NCBI GenBank assembly: GCA_039809865.1
Contig: JBDHVW010000038.1
Location: 1-64,000 of the forward strand
Reading direction: 5' to 3'
DNA from: QWHO01 sp039809865
Lineage (GTDB): Bacteria; Vulcanimicrobiota; Xenobia; Xenobiales; QWHO01
Length of the DNA stretch: 64,000 bases
A model generated the notes under the pieces. That model did not search any database. It saw only the letters and a list, made by a program, of their open reading frames with translations, and had not been told where the DNA came from. The position numbers and the translations under genes are program-made. This document shows positions 32,985 through 39,761 of this stretch, piece by piece; position 1 is the stretch's first letter, and each line of letters begins with the position of its first letter.

Positions 32985-33535
32985 CGGACGCGCTGGATGC
33001 CGTTCTCGGAGTCCACGAAACCCTGGTTGGCGAGCGCATCGCGCACGGCTTCGGGCATCGTCGAGAGCGAGCGGAACTCGGGGCCGGTGAAGTAGACGGA
33101 GTTCTTGCCGCCCTTCTGGGGATCGGCCGCCAGGGTGAGCTGCGTGTCGAAATGCTTGGTGGGTTTCTTCATCTTCTCGATGGTGTAGTTGGAGCTGCTG
33201 CGACGGCTGTCGTGGGGGAAGTGAAAGTTCAGCGAGGCGCCGCTGGCCTTGAACTCGAACACTTCCAGGGTGAGCTTGTAGGCCGAGGCGGCCTGCACCG
33301 AGATGCCCACGTTGTCGGACGAGAACAGGTATCCGTTCCAGGTGTCCGAGCTGACTTCGGGATAGCTGTCGATCCAGATGACGTCGTACAGGTCTTTGTT
33401 GGCGATCTCGCTCTGCGGATTCTGGCTGGGGCCGATCTCGCGGAAGGTGCCGAGCACGGTGATCAGCAGCGACGCGACAATCATGGCCAGGAACCAGCTC
33501 GGGACGAGCGGTCGGCGGTTGGAATTGGGTTGCAT
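32981..33535 (-). CDS. Single-pass membrane protein of unknown function
   Basis: I do not recognise a family. The 184-residue product begins MQPNSNRRPLVPS and has one N-terminal membrane helix (WFLAMIVASLLITVLGTF, about residues 14-31), followed by an extracytoplasmic domain rich in Ser, Tyr and Asn (YLFSSDNVGISVQAASAYKL, FPHDSRRSSSNYTIEKM). The C-terminal part (EFRSLSTMPEAVRDALANQGFVDSE) looks helical. The arginines before the helix fit an inward N-terminus. Its stop is coupled to the phosphoesterase start (ATGA overlap). It is divergent from the thioredoxin-like gene at 33644, with a 108-bp spacer that should hold both promoters. Confidence 0.75.
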   Translation of the reverse strand: MQPNSNRRPLVPSWFLAMIVASLLITVLGTFREIGPSQNPQSEIANKDLYDVIWIDSYPEVSSDTWNGYLFSSDNVGISVQAASAYKLTLEVFEFKASGASLNFHFPHDSRRSSSNYTIEKMKKPTKHFDTQLTLAADPQKGGKNSVYFTGPEFRSLSTMPEAVRDALANQGFVDSENGIQRVR

Positions 33536-33643
33536 CTAAGTTTCCTCCTCTTCAGGTCGAAGGGCGTTCGATTCGACAACCCCTGGTAGGAACCTCCGAA
33601 CGGGCAAGGAAGCGTTGTCGCAAGCCAAGGAGGAAGAAAAATC

Positions 33644-34066
33644 ATGCTGAGAAGATGGGTCCTGCCCCTTCTGGCGCTCATGATCGTGGCCTGTGGACAA
33701 TCGCCGGCGCCCGTTGCGTCGCCGAGCGGAGCGTCCCACGGTGGAGGACTGCAAGACTCCACGGCCGCGGGCGCCAAGTACACGCTCTTGCACGCCTGGG
33801 CCCCCTGGTGAGGGTCGTGCAAGGCCATGGAGCCTGCGCTGGTTCAGTTTGAATCAGAGAACAAGAGTAAGCTCAACATCATCAACGTCAACGTCGACAG
33901 CGAGCGAGGCAAGCTGGACAAGTATCCGGCCGTGGCCAGGGATCTCGAGGACAAAGGCAGCATCCCCAACACCTGGGTCGTGGATTCCACCGGAAAGATC
34001 GTCTGGGGCCAGATGGGGGGAATGAGCCGCGAGGAGCTCGAGCAGGGGATCAAGCCTTACCTCTAA
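33644..34066 (+). CDS. Candidate selenoprotein: thioredoxin-like lipoprotein with in-frame UGA at the active site
   Basis: From ATG 33644, after the Shine-Dalgarno AAGGAGG at 33626-33632, a 141-codon frame is interrupted only by TGA at 33809-33811 (codon 56). The product has a lipoprotein signal (MLRRWVLPLLALMIVAC, lipobox Cys17) and a thioredoxin domain: YTLLHAWAPW-[UGA]-GSCKAMEPALV. The UGA stands exactly where thioredoxins have the first, nucleophilic Cys of WCxxC. Downstream the frame stays intact for 85 codons (IINVNVDSERGKLD, SIPNTWVVDSTGKIVWGQMGG), including the cis-Pro loop IPNT. This is the classic pattern of selenocysteine (UxxC). A possible SECIS hairpin follows. A sequencing error or a pseudogene is the alternative. 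A copper-ATPase gene lies 37 bp downstream. Confidence 0.8.
33809..33842 (+). promoter_or_regulatory. Candidate bacterial SECIS hairpin directly after the UGA
   Basis: Directly after the UGA codon (33809-33811) the coding RNA can fold: 33817-33825 (GUGCAAGGC) pairs with 33832-33839 (GCCUGCGC) as an eight-base-pair stem with one bulged A (33822) and a six-base loop CAUGGA at 33826-33831. The loop begins 17 nt after the first base of the UGA, close to the range reported for bacterial SECIS elements. The loop has G in its second half rather than at its first positions, so the match is only suggestive. Confidence 0.5.
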
Positions 34067-34103
34067 AGGGCCCGATCGGGGCTCGTCGAAGCCGACAGGT
34101 GTT

Positions 34104-36836
34104 ATGTCCCTGGATCCCGTTTGTCAGATGGAGGTCGCGCCCGACCCGGCGCGTCCCCACGCCACGCACGACGGGGTCCAGTATTTTTTCTGCTGCGACG
34201 GCTGTCGTGAGGCCTTCGAAAAGGAGCCCTTGCGCTACCTCGGGCTGGGGCGCACGTCGCTGCACGTCGGGGATCCCGTCTGCGGAATGACGGTCACGCC
34301 CGAGTCGGCCGCGGGCACCTACGTGCACGAGGGCGTGACCTACTTCTTCTGCTCTGCTGGTTGTCGCGACAAGTTCGCGGCCACGCCGTTCGCCTACATC
34401 GACACGCAGGACCCCGTCTGTGGAATGACGGTGCCGCGCACCACCGAGCGCGTCGCCGAGCATGCGGGCAAGAGCTACCGCTTCTGCAGCGCGTCGTGCC
34501 TGAGTAAATTTCAGGCCAACCCTGCGGCTTACGTGAAGACGTGTTGCGGAGGGAAGCCGGTGGACCCGGCCCGGTCGGAGGGCTCGCTCGACCCGGTGTG
34601 CGGCATGACGGTCGACCCGGCCAGGTCGGCCGGCTCGCTCGAGCATGCCGGCAAGACCTACCACTTTTGCAATCCCGGTTGCCTGGCCAAATTCCAGGCC
34701 GACCCGGCCCGATACCTGGCGCCGCGCGCGCCCTCCACCGCCACCGGACTGCACATCTGCCCCATGTGTCCGGAAATCGAGAAGGACGGACCGGGTGCCT
34801 GTCCCAAGTGCGGGATGGCGCTCGAGCCCGCCGAGCCGCAGGCGGCGACGGTGCAGTGGACCTGCCCGATGCATCCCGAGGTGGTGCGCGACGCTCCCGG
34901 CGACTGTCCCAAGTGTGGCATGGCGCTCGAGCCCAAAACGGTGGCGCCCTCGGACGACAATCCCGAGCTGCGCGACATGCAACGCCGCTTCCTGATCTCG
35001 CTCGTCTTCACGGTGCCGCTGGTCGTTCTGGCGATGGGCTGGCACGGCGCCTTTCCTCTGGTGCAGCTGGCTCTCAGCACCCCGGTGCTGTGGTGGGGCG
35101 GCTGGCCCTTCCTGCAGCGCGCCTTCGCCAGCGTGCGCACCATGCACCTCAATATGTTCACGCTGATCGGCCTGGGCACCCTGGTGACCTATTTCTACAG
35201 CGCCGTGGCGGCGTCCGTGACGACGCTCCACCTGCACGAGGTCTACTTCGAGTCGGTGGCGGTGATCATCGTGCTGGTGCAGCTCGGCCAGGTGCTCGAG
35301 CTGCGCGCGCGCGCCAAGACGGGCGAAGCGATCCGCAGCCTGCTCTCGCTGACGCCGCCGACGGCGCGCAAGCTCGACCCTTCCGAGCGGGAGGTCCCGC
35401 TGGCCGAGGTGCACCCGGGCGACCGCCTGCGCGTGCGCCCGGGCGAGCGCGTGCCGGTGGACGGCTTCGTGCTCGAGGGCTCCTCGCAGGTGGACGAGTC
35501 CATGCTGACCGGTGAGCCGGTGCCCGTCCTCAAGAAGGCAGGCGACGCCGTGACAGGCGGCACGGTGAACGGCAACGGGGCGCTGGTCATGCGCGCCGAG
35601 CGCGTGGGCTCCGACACGCTGCTCGCGCAGATCGTGAGCATGGTGGGCCAAGCGCAGCGCAGTCGGGCCCCGATCCAGAAGCTAGCCGACCAGGTGGCCG
35701 GGATCTTCGTGCCGGCGGTGCTGGCGATCGCCCTGCTCACGTTCGTGGTTTACACAGCCCTGGGCGACCCCGTTCGCGGCGTGATGAACGCGGTGGCGGT
35801 GCTGATGATCGCCTGCCCGTGCGCGCTGGGCCTGGCCACGCCGATGTCCATCATGGTCTCCACCGGACGCGGCGCCCAGGCGGGACTCTTGATCAAGAAT
35901 GCCGAGGCGCTCGAGAAGCTGGCCCGGGTGGACACGATCGTGCTGGACAAGACCGGCACGTTGACCTTGGGGAGGCCCACTCTGACCGAGATCGGCGTGT
36001 CTGCGGACGTGCTGCGGTTGGCGGCGTCTCTCGAGCAGAGCAGCGAGCATCCGGTGGCGTCGGCCATCGCGGCGGGGGCTAAAGAGCTGGTGGCTCCGAC
36101 TTCGTTCGAGTATGAGCCCGGCCAGGGCGTGGTGGGCATCGTCGAGGGCCGGAAGGTGGCCCTGGGGAACGCCGCGCTCTTCAAGACGCTGGGCATCGCC
36201 TCGTCGGCGCTGGTGGAGCAGGCCCGCCCGTTCCAGGAGCAGGGCATGACGGTGATCCTGGTGGCGGTCGACGGCGAGCCGAGCGGGGTGCTGGGGGTTT
36301 CCGACCCCATCAAGCCGGGTACCCGCGAGGCGCTGGCCGATCTGCGCGCCGAGGGTTTGCGCCTGGTGATGCTGACGGGCGACAGCCGCGTCTCGGCCGA
36401 GGCGGTGGCGCGGCAGCTCGGCATGAACGAAGTGGTGGCCGAGGTCTTGCCCACCCAGAAGGGCACGGCGGTGGAGCGCTTGCAGGCCGATGGGCGCAAG
36501 GTGGCCATGGCTGGCGACGGCATCAACGATGCCCCCGCGCTGGCCCAGGCCGAGGTGGGCGTGGCCATGGGCACCGGCACCGACGTGGCCATCGAGTCCG
36601 CCGATGTCACCCTGTTGCAGGGCGACCTGCGCGGGCTGCTGCGCGCGCGCCGCCTCTCGCAGGCCACGCTGCGCAACATCCGCCAGAACCTGGCCTTCGC
36701 CTTCCTGTACAACGCGCTGGGCATTCCCCTGGCCGCCTTCGGCCTGCTGACCCCGATGTTCGCCTCGGCCGCGATGAGCCTGTCGAGCGTATCGGTGATC
36801 GCCAACGCGCTGCGGTTACGGGGGGTCAAGCTCTGA
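34104..36836 (+). CDS. copA: Copper-type P1B ATPase with four YHS and two metal-binding domains
   Basis: The 910-residue protein is a heavy-metal-translocating P-type ATPase, probably a copper exporter. The catalytic core has all marks: TGEP actuator motif, CPC metal site in IACPCALGLATPMS, phosphorylation site DKTGTLT, HP in SEHPVAS, and GDGINDAPALAQA, with about eight membrane helices. The N-terminus is unusual: four YHS domains (DPVCQM, then three DPVCGMT units, from about residues 4, 56, 108 and 167), then two heavy-metal-binding domains with CPMCP...CPKCGMALEP and CPMHP...CPKCGMALEP. There is no HMA ferredoxin-like domain. It follows the candidate selenoprotein by 37 bp on the same strand and may share its mRNA. 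A link between redox and copper handling in the envelope is inferred. Confidence 0.95.
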   Translation: MSLDPVCQMEVAPDPARPHATHDGVQYFFCCDGCREAFEKEPLRYLGLGRTSLHVGDPVCGMTVTPESAAGTYVHEGVTYFFCSAGCRDKFAATPFAYIDTQDPVCGMTVPRTTERVAEHAGKSYRFCSASCLSKFQANPAAYVKTCCGGKPVDPARSEGSLDPVCGMTVDPARSAGSLEHAGKTYHFCNPGCLAKFQADPARYLAPRAPSTATGLHICPMCPEIEKDGPGACPKCGMALEPAEPQAATVQWTCPMHPEVVRDAPGDCPKCGMALEPKTVAPSDDNPELRDMQRRFLISLVFTVPLVVLAMGWHGAFPLVQLALSTPVLWWGGWPFLQRAFASVRTMHLNMFTLIGLGTLVTYFYSAVAASVTTLHLHEVYFESVAVIIVLVQLGQVLELRARAKTGEAIRSLLSLTPPTARKLDPSEREVPLAEVHPGDRLRVRPGERVPVDGFVLEGSSQVDESMLTGEPVPVLKKAGDAVTGGTVNGNGALVMRAERVGSDTLLAQIVSMVGQAQRSRAPIQKLADQVAGIFVPAVLAIALLTFVVYTALGDPVRGVMNAVAVLMIACPCALGLATPMSIMVSTGRGAQAGLLIKNAEALEKLARVDTIVLDKTGTLTLGRPTLTEIGVSADVLRLAASLEQSSEHPVASAIAAGAKELVAPTSFEYEPGQGVVGIVEGRKVALGNAALFKTLGIASSALVEQARPFQEQGMTVILVAVDGEPSGVLGVSDPIKPGTREALADLRAEGLRLVMLTGDSRVSAEAVARQLGMNEVVAEVLPTQKGTAVERLQADGRKVAMAGDGINDAPALAQAEVGVAMGTGTDVAIESADVTLLQGDLRGLLRARRLSQATLRNIRQNLAFAFLYNALGIPLAAFGLLTPMFASAAMSLSSVSVIANALRLRGVKL

Positions 36837-36859
36837 AAAGGAAGCAAGCTGGACGTTGC

Positions 36860-36888
36860 GTGACATCGCGCAATCCCTGCGCTACAAT
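36860..36888 (+). promoter_or_regulatory. Sigma70-type promoter of the DUF433 gene
   Basis: GTGACA (36860-36865) and TACAAT (36883-36888) are separated by 17 bp. The -10 box ends 9 nt before the ATG at 36898, so the mRNA should be leaderless. No Shine-Dalgarno is present. Confidence 0.8.
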
Positions 36889-36897
36889 GGAGCCACT

Positions 36898-37182
36898 ATG
36901 GACTATCCCTATATCGTGAAGACGGCAGACACTTGCGCGGGAAGACCTCGTCTCGATGGCACACGTGTCCGAGTGCAGGATGTCGCTGTCTGGTCCGAGC
37001 GACAGGGATGGACCCCCGACCAGATCGCGCGAGAGTTTCACTTGTCCCTCAGCCAGGTCCACGCCGCACTGGCCTACTACTTCGATCACATCGAAGAGAT
37101 CCGCGAAGATCTTCGCCGGGATGCCCAGCGTTCCGAAGAGTGGACAAAAGAGCACCCCTCTCGTCTCCCCATGCGTGCATGA
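36898..37182 (+). CDS. DUF433 protein, probable antitoxin
   Basis: The 94-residue product begins MDYPYIVKTADTCAGRPRLDGTRVRVQDVAVW and continues WTPDQIAREFHLSLSQVHAALAYYFDHIEEI. This is the DUF433 pattern: a short beta hairpin ending in GRPRLxGTRVxVxDV, then a helix-turn-helix in which LSLSQVHAALAYY is the recognition part. DUF433 proteins usually pair with PIN-like DUF5615 proteins and act as antitoxins. Here the next gene is DUF5615 and overlaps by 8 bp, which supports that role. The start ATG 36898 is set by the family N-terminus and by a promoter whose -10 box ends 9 nt upstream. The tail of about 15 residues is basic. Confidence 0.88.
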   Translation: MDYPYIVKTADTCAGRPRLDGTRVRVQDVAVWSERQGWTPDQIAREFHLSLSQVHAALAYYFDHIEEIREDLRRDAQRSEEWTKEHPSRLPMRA

Positions 37183-37504
37183 GCTTCGCTTTTATCTCGA
37201 TGAGAATCTGCCCCAAGCAGTTTCGGATGGATTGCGACAAAGGGGTATCGATGTCGTCACAGTGCACGAGCTCGGACGTCGAGGACTGCCGGACCCCGCA
37301 CACCTCGCCCATGCGCAGGAACTGGGTCGGGTACTGGTGACTCACGACCAGGACTTCCTCACCCTGGCATACACGGCCATCCCGCACTGTGGCGTCATCT
37401 ATCTTCCGCAAGAGCGGAGTATCGGCGAGTTGGTTCGGGACCTTGAGCTTGCGCACCAGGTTCTGACGGCCGACGATATGGTTGACCGGCTCGAGCACCT
37501 TTGA
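37175..37504 (+). CDS. DUF5615 PIN-like protein, probable toxin partner
   Basis: The 109-residue product reads RFYLDENLPQAVSDGLRQRGIDVVTVHELGRRGLPDPAHLAHAQELGRVLVTHDQDFL, the DUF5615 signature: LDEN with the first acidic residues, then D in a later strand and HDQDF carrying the last acidic cluster. It is a reduced PIN-like nuclease fold. With DUF433 it forms a two-gene unit resembling VapBC. The start is GTG 37175, eight bases before the end of the DUF433 gene; there is no separate promoter, so its translation should depend on the upstream gene. A nuclease activity is expected from the fold but has rarely been shown for this family. Confidence 0.88.
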   Translation: MHELRFYLDENLPQAVSDGLRQRGIDVVTVHELGRRGLPDPAHLAHAQELGRVLVTHDQDFLTLAYTAIPHCGVIYLPQERSIGELVRDLELAHQVLTADDMVDRLEHL

Positions 37505-37741
37505 CCGGAAATTTGTCCGACGCCCGATACTTTTCGTGAGCGCGCCCTCACTGGCCCTCGTTTGCGACGAAAGTTAACACTCGTCAAAATTGCGCCAGAT
37601 CAACATCGGGAAACCCTGTTCGACTCTTGGGGCGTCGCAAAAAGTTAACAATTGTCACCCCCTGGTAACCCCGAATTCACTGTCAGTTCACTCGAGGGGG
37701 GTATAAAGGACAGACCCCCCACAACTCCCGGAGGAACCCGA

Positions 37742-37960
37742 ATGAACGTCTCCCGCACCAACTTCGTCCCGCAGAACGCCAACCTCGCCTATGGCAACTT
37801 CCAGGCGCGGCCGGCGCAGAGCAGCGGGAACGTGAGCGAGGGCGGGTTTGGGGGCGCGTTCGCGGCCGAGATGTCGCTGGCCAACGATGACCTGCACAGC
37901 GCCTGGAACGGGCTGGGGGCCCAGGTGCTGCCCCACTTCGGTCACGCTCCCCGCTTCTAA
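37742..37960 (+). CDS. Small Asn/Gly/Ala-rich protein of unknown function
   Basis: The 72-residue product begins MNVSRTNFVPQNANLAYGNFQARPAQSSGNVSEGGFGGAFAAEMSLAND. It has no signal peptide, membrane segment or known motif, and appears mostly disordered apart from a short C-terminal helix (DDLHSAWNGLGAQVL). The start ATG 37742 is preceded by GGAGGA at 37731. It could be a structural, stress or cell-surface peptide; nothing decides. The 237-bp spacer upstream (37505-37741) holds two copies of AAAGTTAACA and a TATAAA box (37701), so it probably has its own promoter. Confidence 0.6.
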   Translation: MNVSRTNFVPQNANLAYGNFQARPAQSSGNVSEGGFGGAFAAEMSLANDDLHSAWNGLGAQVLPHFGHAPRF

Positions 37961-38026
37961 GACAGGGGAAACGTAAGCCTACGGCCAATCTGTCATGCAA
38001 CGACAGCACCGAGGAGGCGCCCCCGC

Positions 38027-38437
38027 ATGAAAACGAACGAGCCGCTCAACCTGAGAGCCGTAATGACGGGATTTCTGTCCGACATGGGAGGTACCTACCT
38101 CTTCCTCTTTGCCCTGCTGATCGTGCTCTACAATCCTGGCAGCTCCAGCGTATGCCTGGCCGAGCGCATCGAGGACCCGCTGCCGCTCAACCTGCTCCTG
38201 ATGATCGTCGGCATCGGCATCACCGCCCTGGGCGGCTTCGTCGCCGCGCGCCTGGCCGGACGCGATGGGTTGCGCCACGGAATGGCCGTCGGCTGTCTGT
38301 CGCTGGTGGCCAGCTTCTTCATGTGCAACTTCGATTTCTCACCGCTCAGCCTGCTCGGCTACGTCCTGACCATTCCGATGGCCGGCTTCGGGGGCATGTG
38401 CGCCAACCTGTTCCCGCCCAGCCAGAACTACCGCTGA
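38027..38437 (+). CDS. Small integral membrane protein of unknown function
   Basis: The 136-residue product has four hydrophobic segments, about residues 22-37 (GTYLFLFALLIVLYNP), 53-77 (PLNLLLMIVGIGITALGGFVAARLA), 83-100 (LRHGMAVGCLSLVASFFM) and 107-128 (LSLLGYVLTIPMAGFGGMCANL). The layout and the GGFVAARLAGRDGLRHGMAVG stretch resemble the TIGR04086/putative-membrane-protein type of small four-helix membrane proteins, but I cannot name a function. A GAGGAGG Shine-Dalgarno precedes ATG 38027. It lies between a small unknown gene and the Ser/Thr kinase gene. Confidence 0.75.
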   Translation: MKTNEPLNLRAVMTGFLSDMGGTYLFLFALLIVLYNPGSSSVCLAERIEDPLPLNLLLMIVGIGITALGGFVAARLAGRDGLRHGMAVGCLSLVASFFMCNFDFSPLSLLGYVLTIPMAGFGGMCANLFPPSQNYR

Positions 38438-38472
38438 AGGGACCGCTCGCGGCCCCTTAGAACAGCATTCTG

Positions 38473-39357
38473 ATGGAGCGCCTGCCCAACGGAGCCCTGC
38501 TGAAGGACCGCTACAAGGTCCTCTCCGCCCTGGGCAAGGGCAGCTTCGCCTGGGTCTACCTCGCGCGCGATCTGCAGTGGAAGGGCAACCTCGTGGCCCT
38601 CAAGCAGATCCGCACCGATACGTTTACCCCCGCCGAGTACAACGCCCTCAACGCCAGCTTCCTCCAGGAGGCGGCCTTCCTGATGACCCTGAGCCACAAG
38701 AACCTGCCGCGCGTGGTGGAGTTCTTCGCCGAGGGGCCCTGCTATTATCTGGCCCTGGAATGGCTTCCCGGCAAGACCCTTGAGGACCACGTCATGGGGC
38801 GCGACGACGTGGGCGAGGCTCAGGTCGTCAAGTGGGGGATGGAGCTCTGTGACGTGCTCAGCTTCTTGCACGAGCAGCGTCCCCATCCCATCGTGCTGGG
38901 CGATCTCAAGCCCTCCAACGTGATCGTCAAGTACGACGACACCCTGGCCGTCATCGACTTCGGCCTGGCGCGCCACTCCGTGCAGACGGCCCAGAAGAGC
39001 CGTTTCTCCATGGTCACCCCGGGCTTCTCTCCTCCCGAGCAGTATTCCGGGGGAGGCGCCGAGCCACGCGGCGACGTCTACGCCCTGGGTGCCACGCTCT
39101 ACTGGTGCCTGACCCGGGCCCAGATGGACCGCTTTCAGTTTCGCGTCCCCCCGATCCGCACGCTGCGCGAGGATGTCAGTAAGAAGATGGAGGACATGCT
39201 CGCGACCTGCCTCAAGATCGAGCCCAAGCAACGTTTTTCCGACGTGCGCGCCATGTGGGGCCACCTCAAGCTGCTGCAAGAGTCGCTCAACCGCGACCAG
39301 CAGGCCGTCAAGCCGTCGGACATCCTGTCGGCACTCTACCAACGGAAGAAGGACTGA
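38473..39357 (+). CDS. Serine/threonine protein kinase, non-RD type
   Basis: The 294-residue product is a eukaryotic-type kinase domain with almost nothing else and no membrane segment. The glycine loop is LGKGSFAWVYLA, the ATP-binding Lys is in VALKQIR, the catalytic loop is LGDLKPSNVIV (about residue 140), DFG is in VIDFGLARHSV, and PGFSPPEQYSGG with GDVYALGATLYW covers the activation segment end and alpha F. The usual HRD is replaced by LGD: Arg is missing, so activation may not need activation-loop phosphorylation, while the catalytic Asp, Lys and Asn are intact. It is followed after 2 bp by a small exported protein gene. Substrates are unknown. Confidence 0.92.
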   Translation: MERLPNGALLKDRYKVLSALGKGSFAWVYLARDLQWKGNLVALKQIRTDTFTPAEYNALNASFLQEAAFLMTLSHKNLPRVVEFFAEGPCYYLALEWLPGKTLEDHVMGRDDVGEAQVVKWGMELCDVLSFLHEQRPHPIVLGDLKPSNVIVKYDDTLAVIDFGLARHSVQTAQKSRFSMVTPGFSPPEQYSGGGAEPRGDVYALGATLYWCLTRAQMDRFQFRVPPIRTLREDVSKKMEDMLATCLKIEPKQRFSDVRAMWGHLKLLQESLNRDQQAVKPSDILSALYQRKKD

Positions 39358-39359
39358 AC

Positions 39360-39761
39360 ATGCTGCGCAAGCTTCTCGTGCTCCTCTGCCTGGCCAGCAT
39401 CGCACTGGCTCAGCCGATCGTCAGCGTCGAAGACATCGTCTTCCGCGAGGACGACTACAACAGCTATCCCAACGACCCCAACTACGATCCGATGCGCCAG
39501 CCCACGCTCCGCGTCTCGGCCGTCATCCGCAACGAGACCAAAGCGTCCCTGAGCAAGCTCACGGTGCACGTGGTCTACGTCGCGCGGGCCGACGGGAAAG
39601 AGTTGATGAACCAGACCGAGACTCTGCCCGAGCTCAAGCCCGGTAAGGAATTCCTTTACTGGGCCCCGCCCTACATCAACCCCGGACGCCAGTTCGTCAA
39701 GGGCACCATCGAGGTGCTCGACGGCACGAAGGTGCTGGCCACGCGCAGTGCCAGCCAGTGA
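39360..39761 (+). CDS. Small exported protein of unknown function
   Basis: The 133-residue product has a Sec signal peptide (MLRKLLVLLCLASIALAQ, cleavage after ALA) and a mature domain that begins PIVSVEDIVFREDDYNSYPND. The remainder looks like an Ig/FxLYD-like beta sandwich (LRVSAVIRNETKASLSKLTVHVVYVARADGKEL, then FVKGTIEVLDGTKVLATRSA), a common fold of periplasmic or surface domains. It starts 2 bp after the Ser/Thr kinase stop, and its 3' end overlaps the oxidoreductase start by 14 bp, so all three genes may be one unit. Confidence 0.75.
   Translation: MLRKLLVLLCLASIALAQPIVSVEDIVFREDDYNSYPNDPNYDPMRQPTLRVSAVIRNETKASLSKLTVHVVYVARADGKELMNQTETLPELKPGKEFLYWAPPYINPGRQFVKGTIEVLDGTKVLATRSASQ

Noticed and set aside
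33827..34066. A separate 79-residue protein starting at ATG 33827, after the UGA.
   Set aside because: It would lack the signal peptide, the start of the thioredoxin fold and the active-site region; the upstream frame with its strong Shine-Dalgarno fits one interrupted or Sec-containing gene better.
38435..38459. A hairpin (AAGGG-CCG with CGG-CCCTT) between the membrane-protein gene and the Ser/Thr kinase gene.
   Set aside because: It has a mismatch and no T-run, so I do not call it a terminator.
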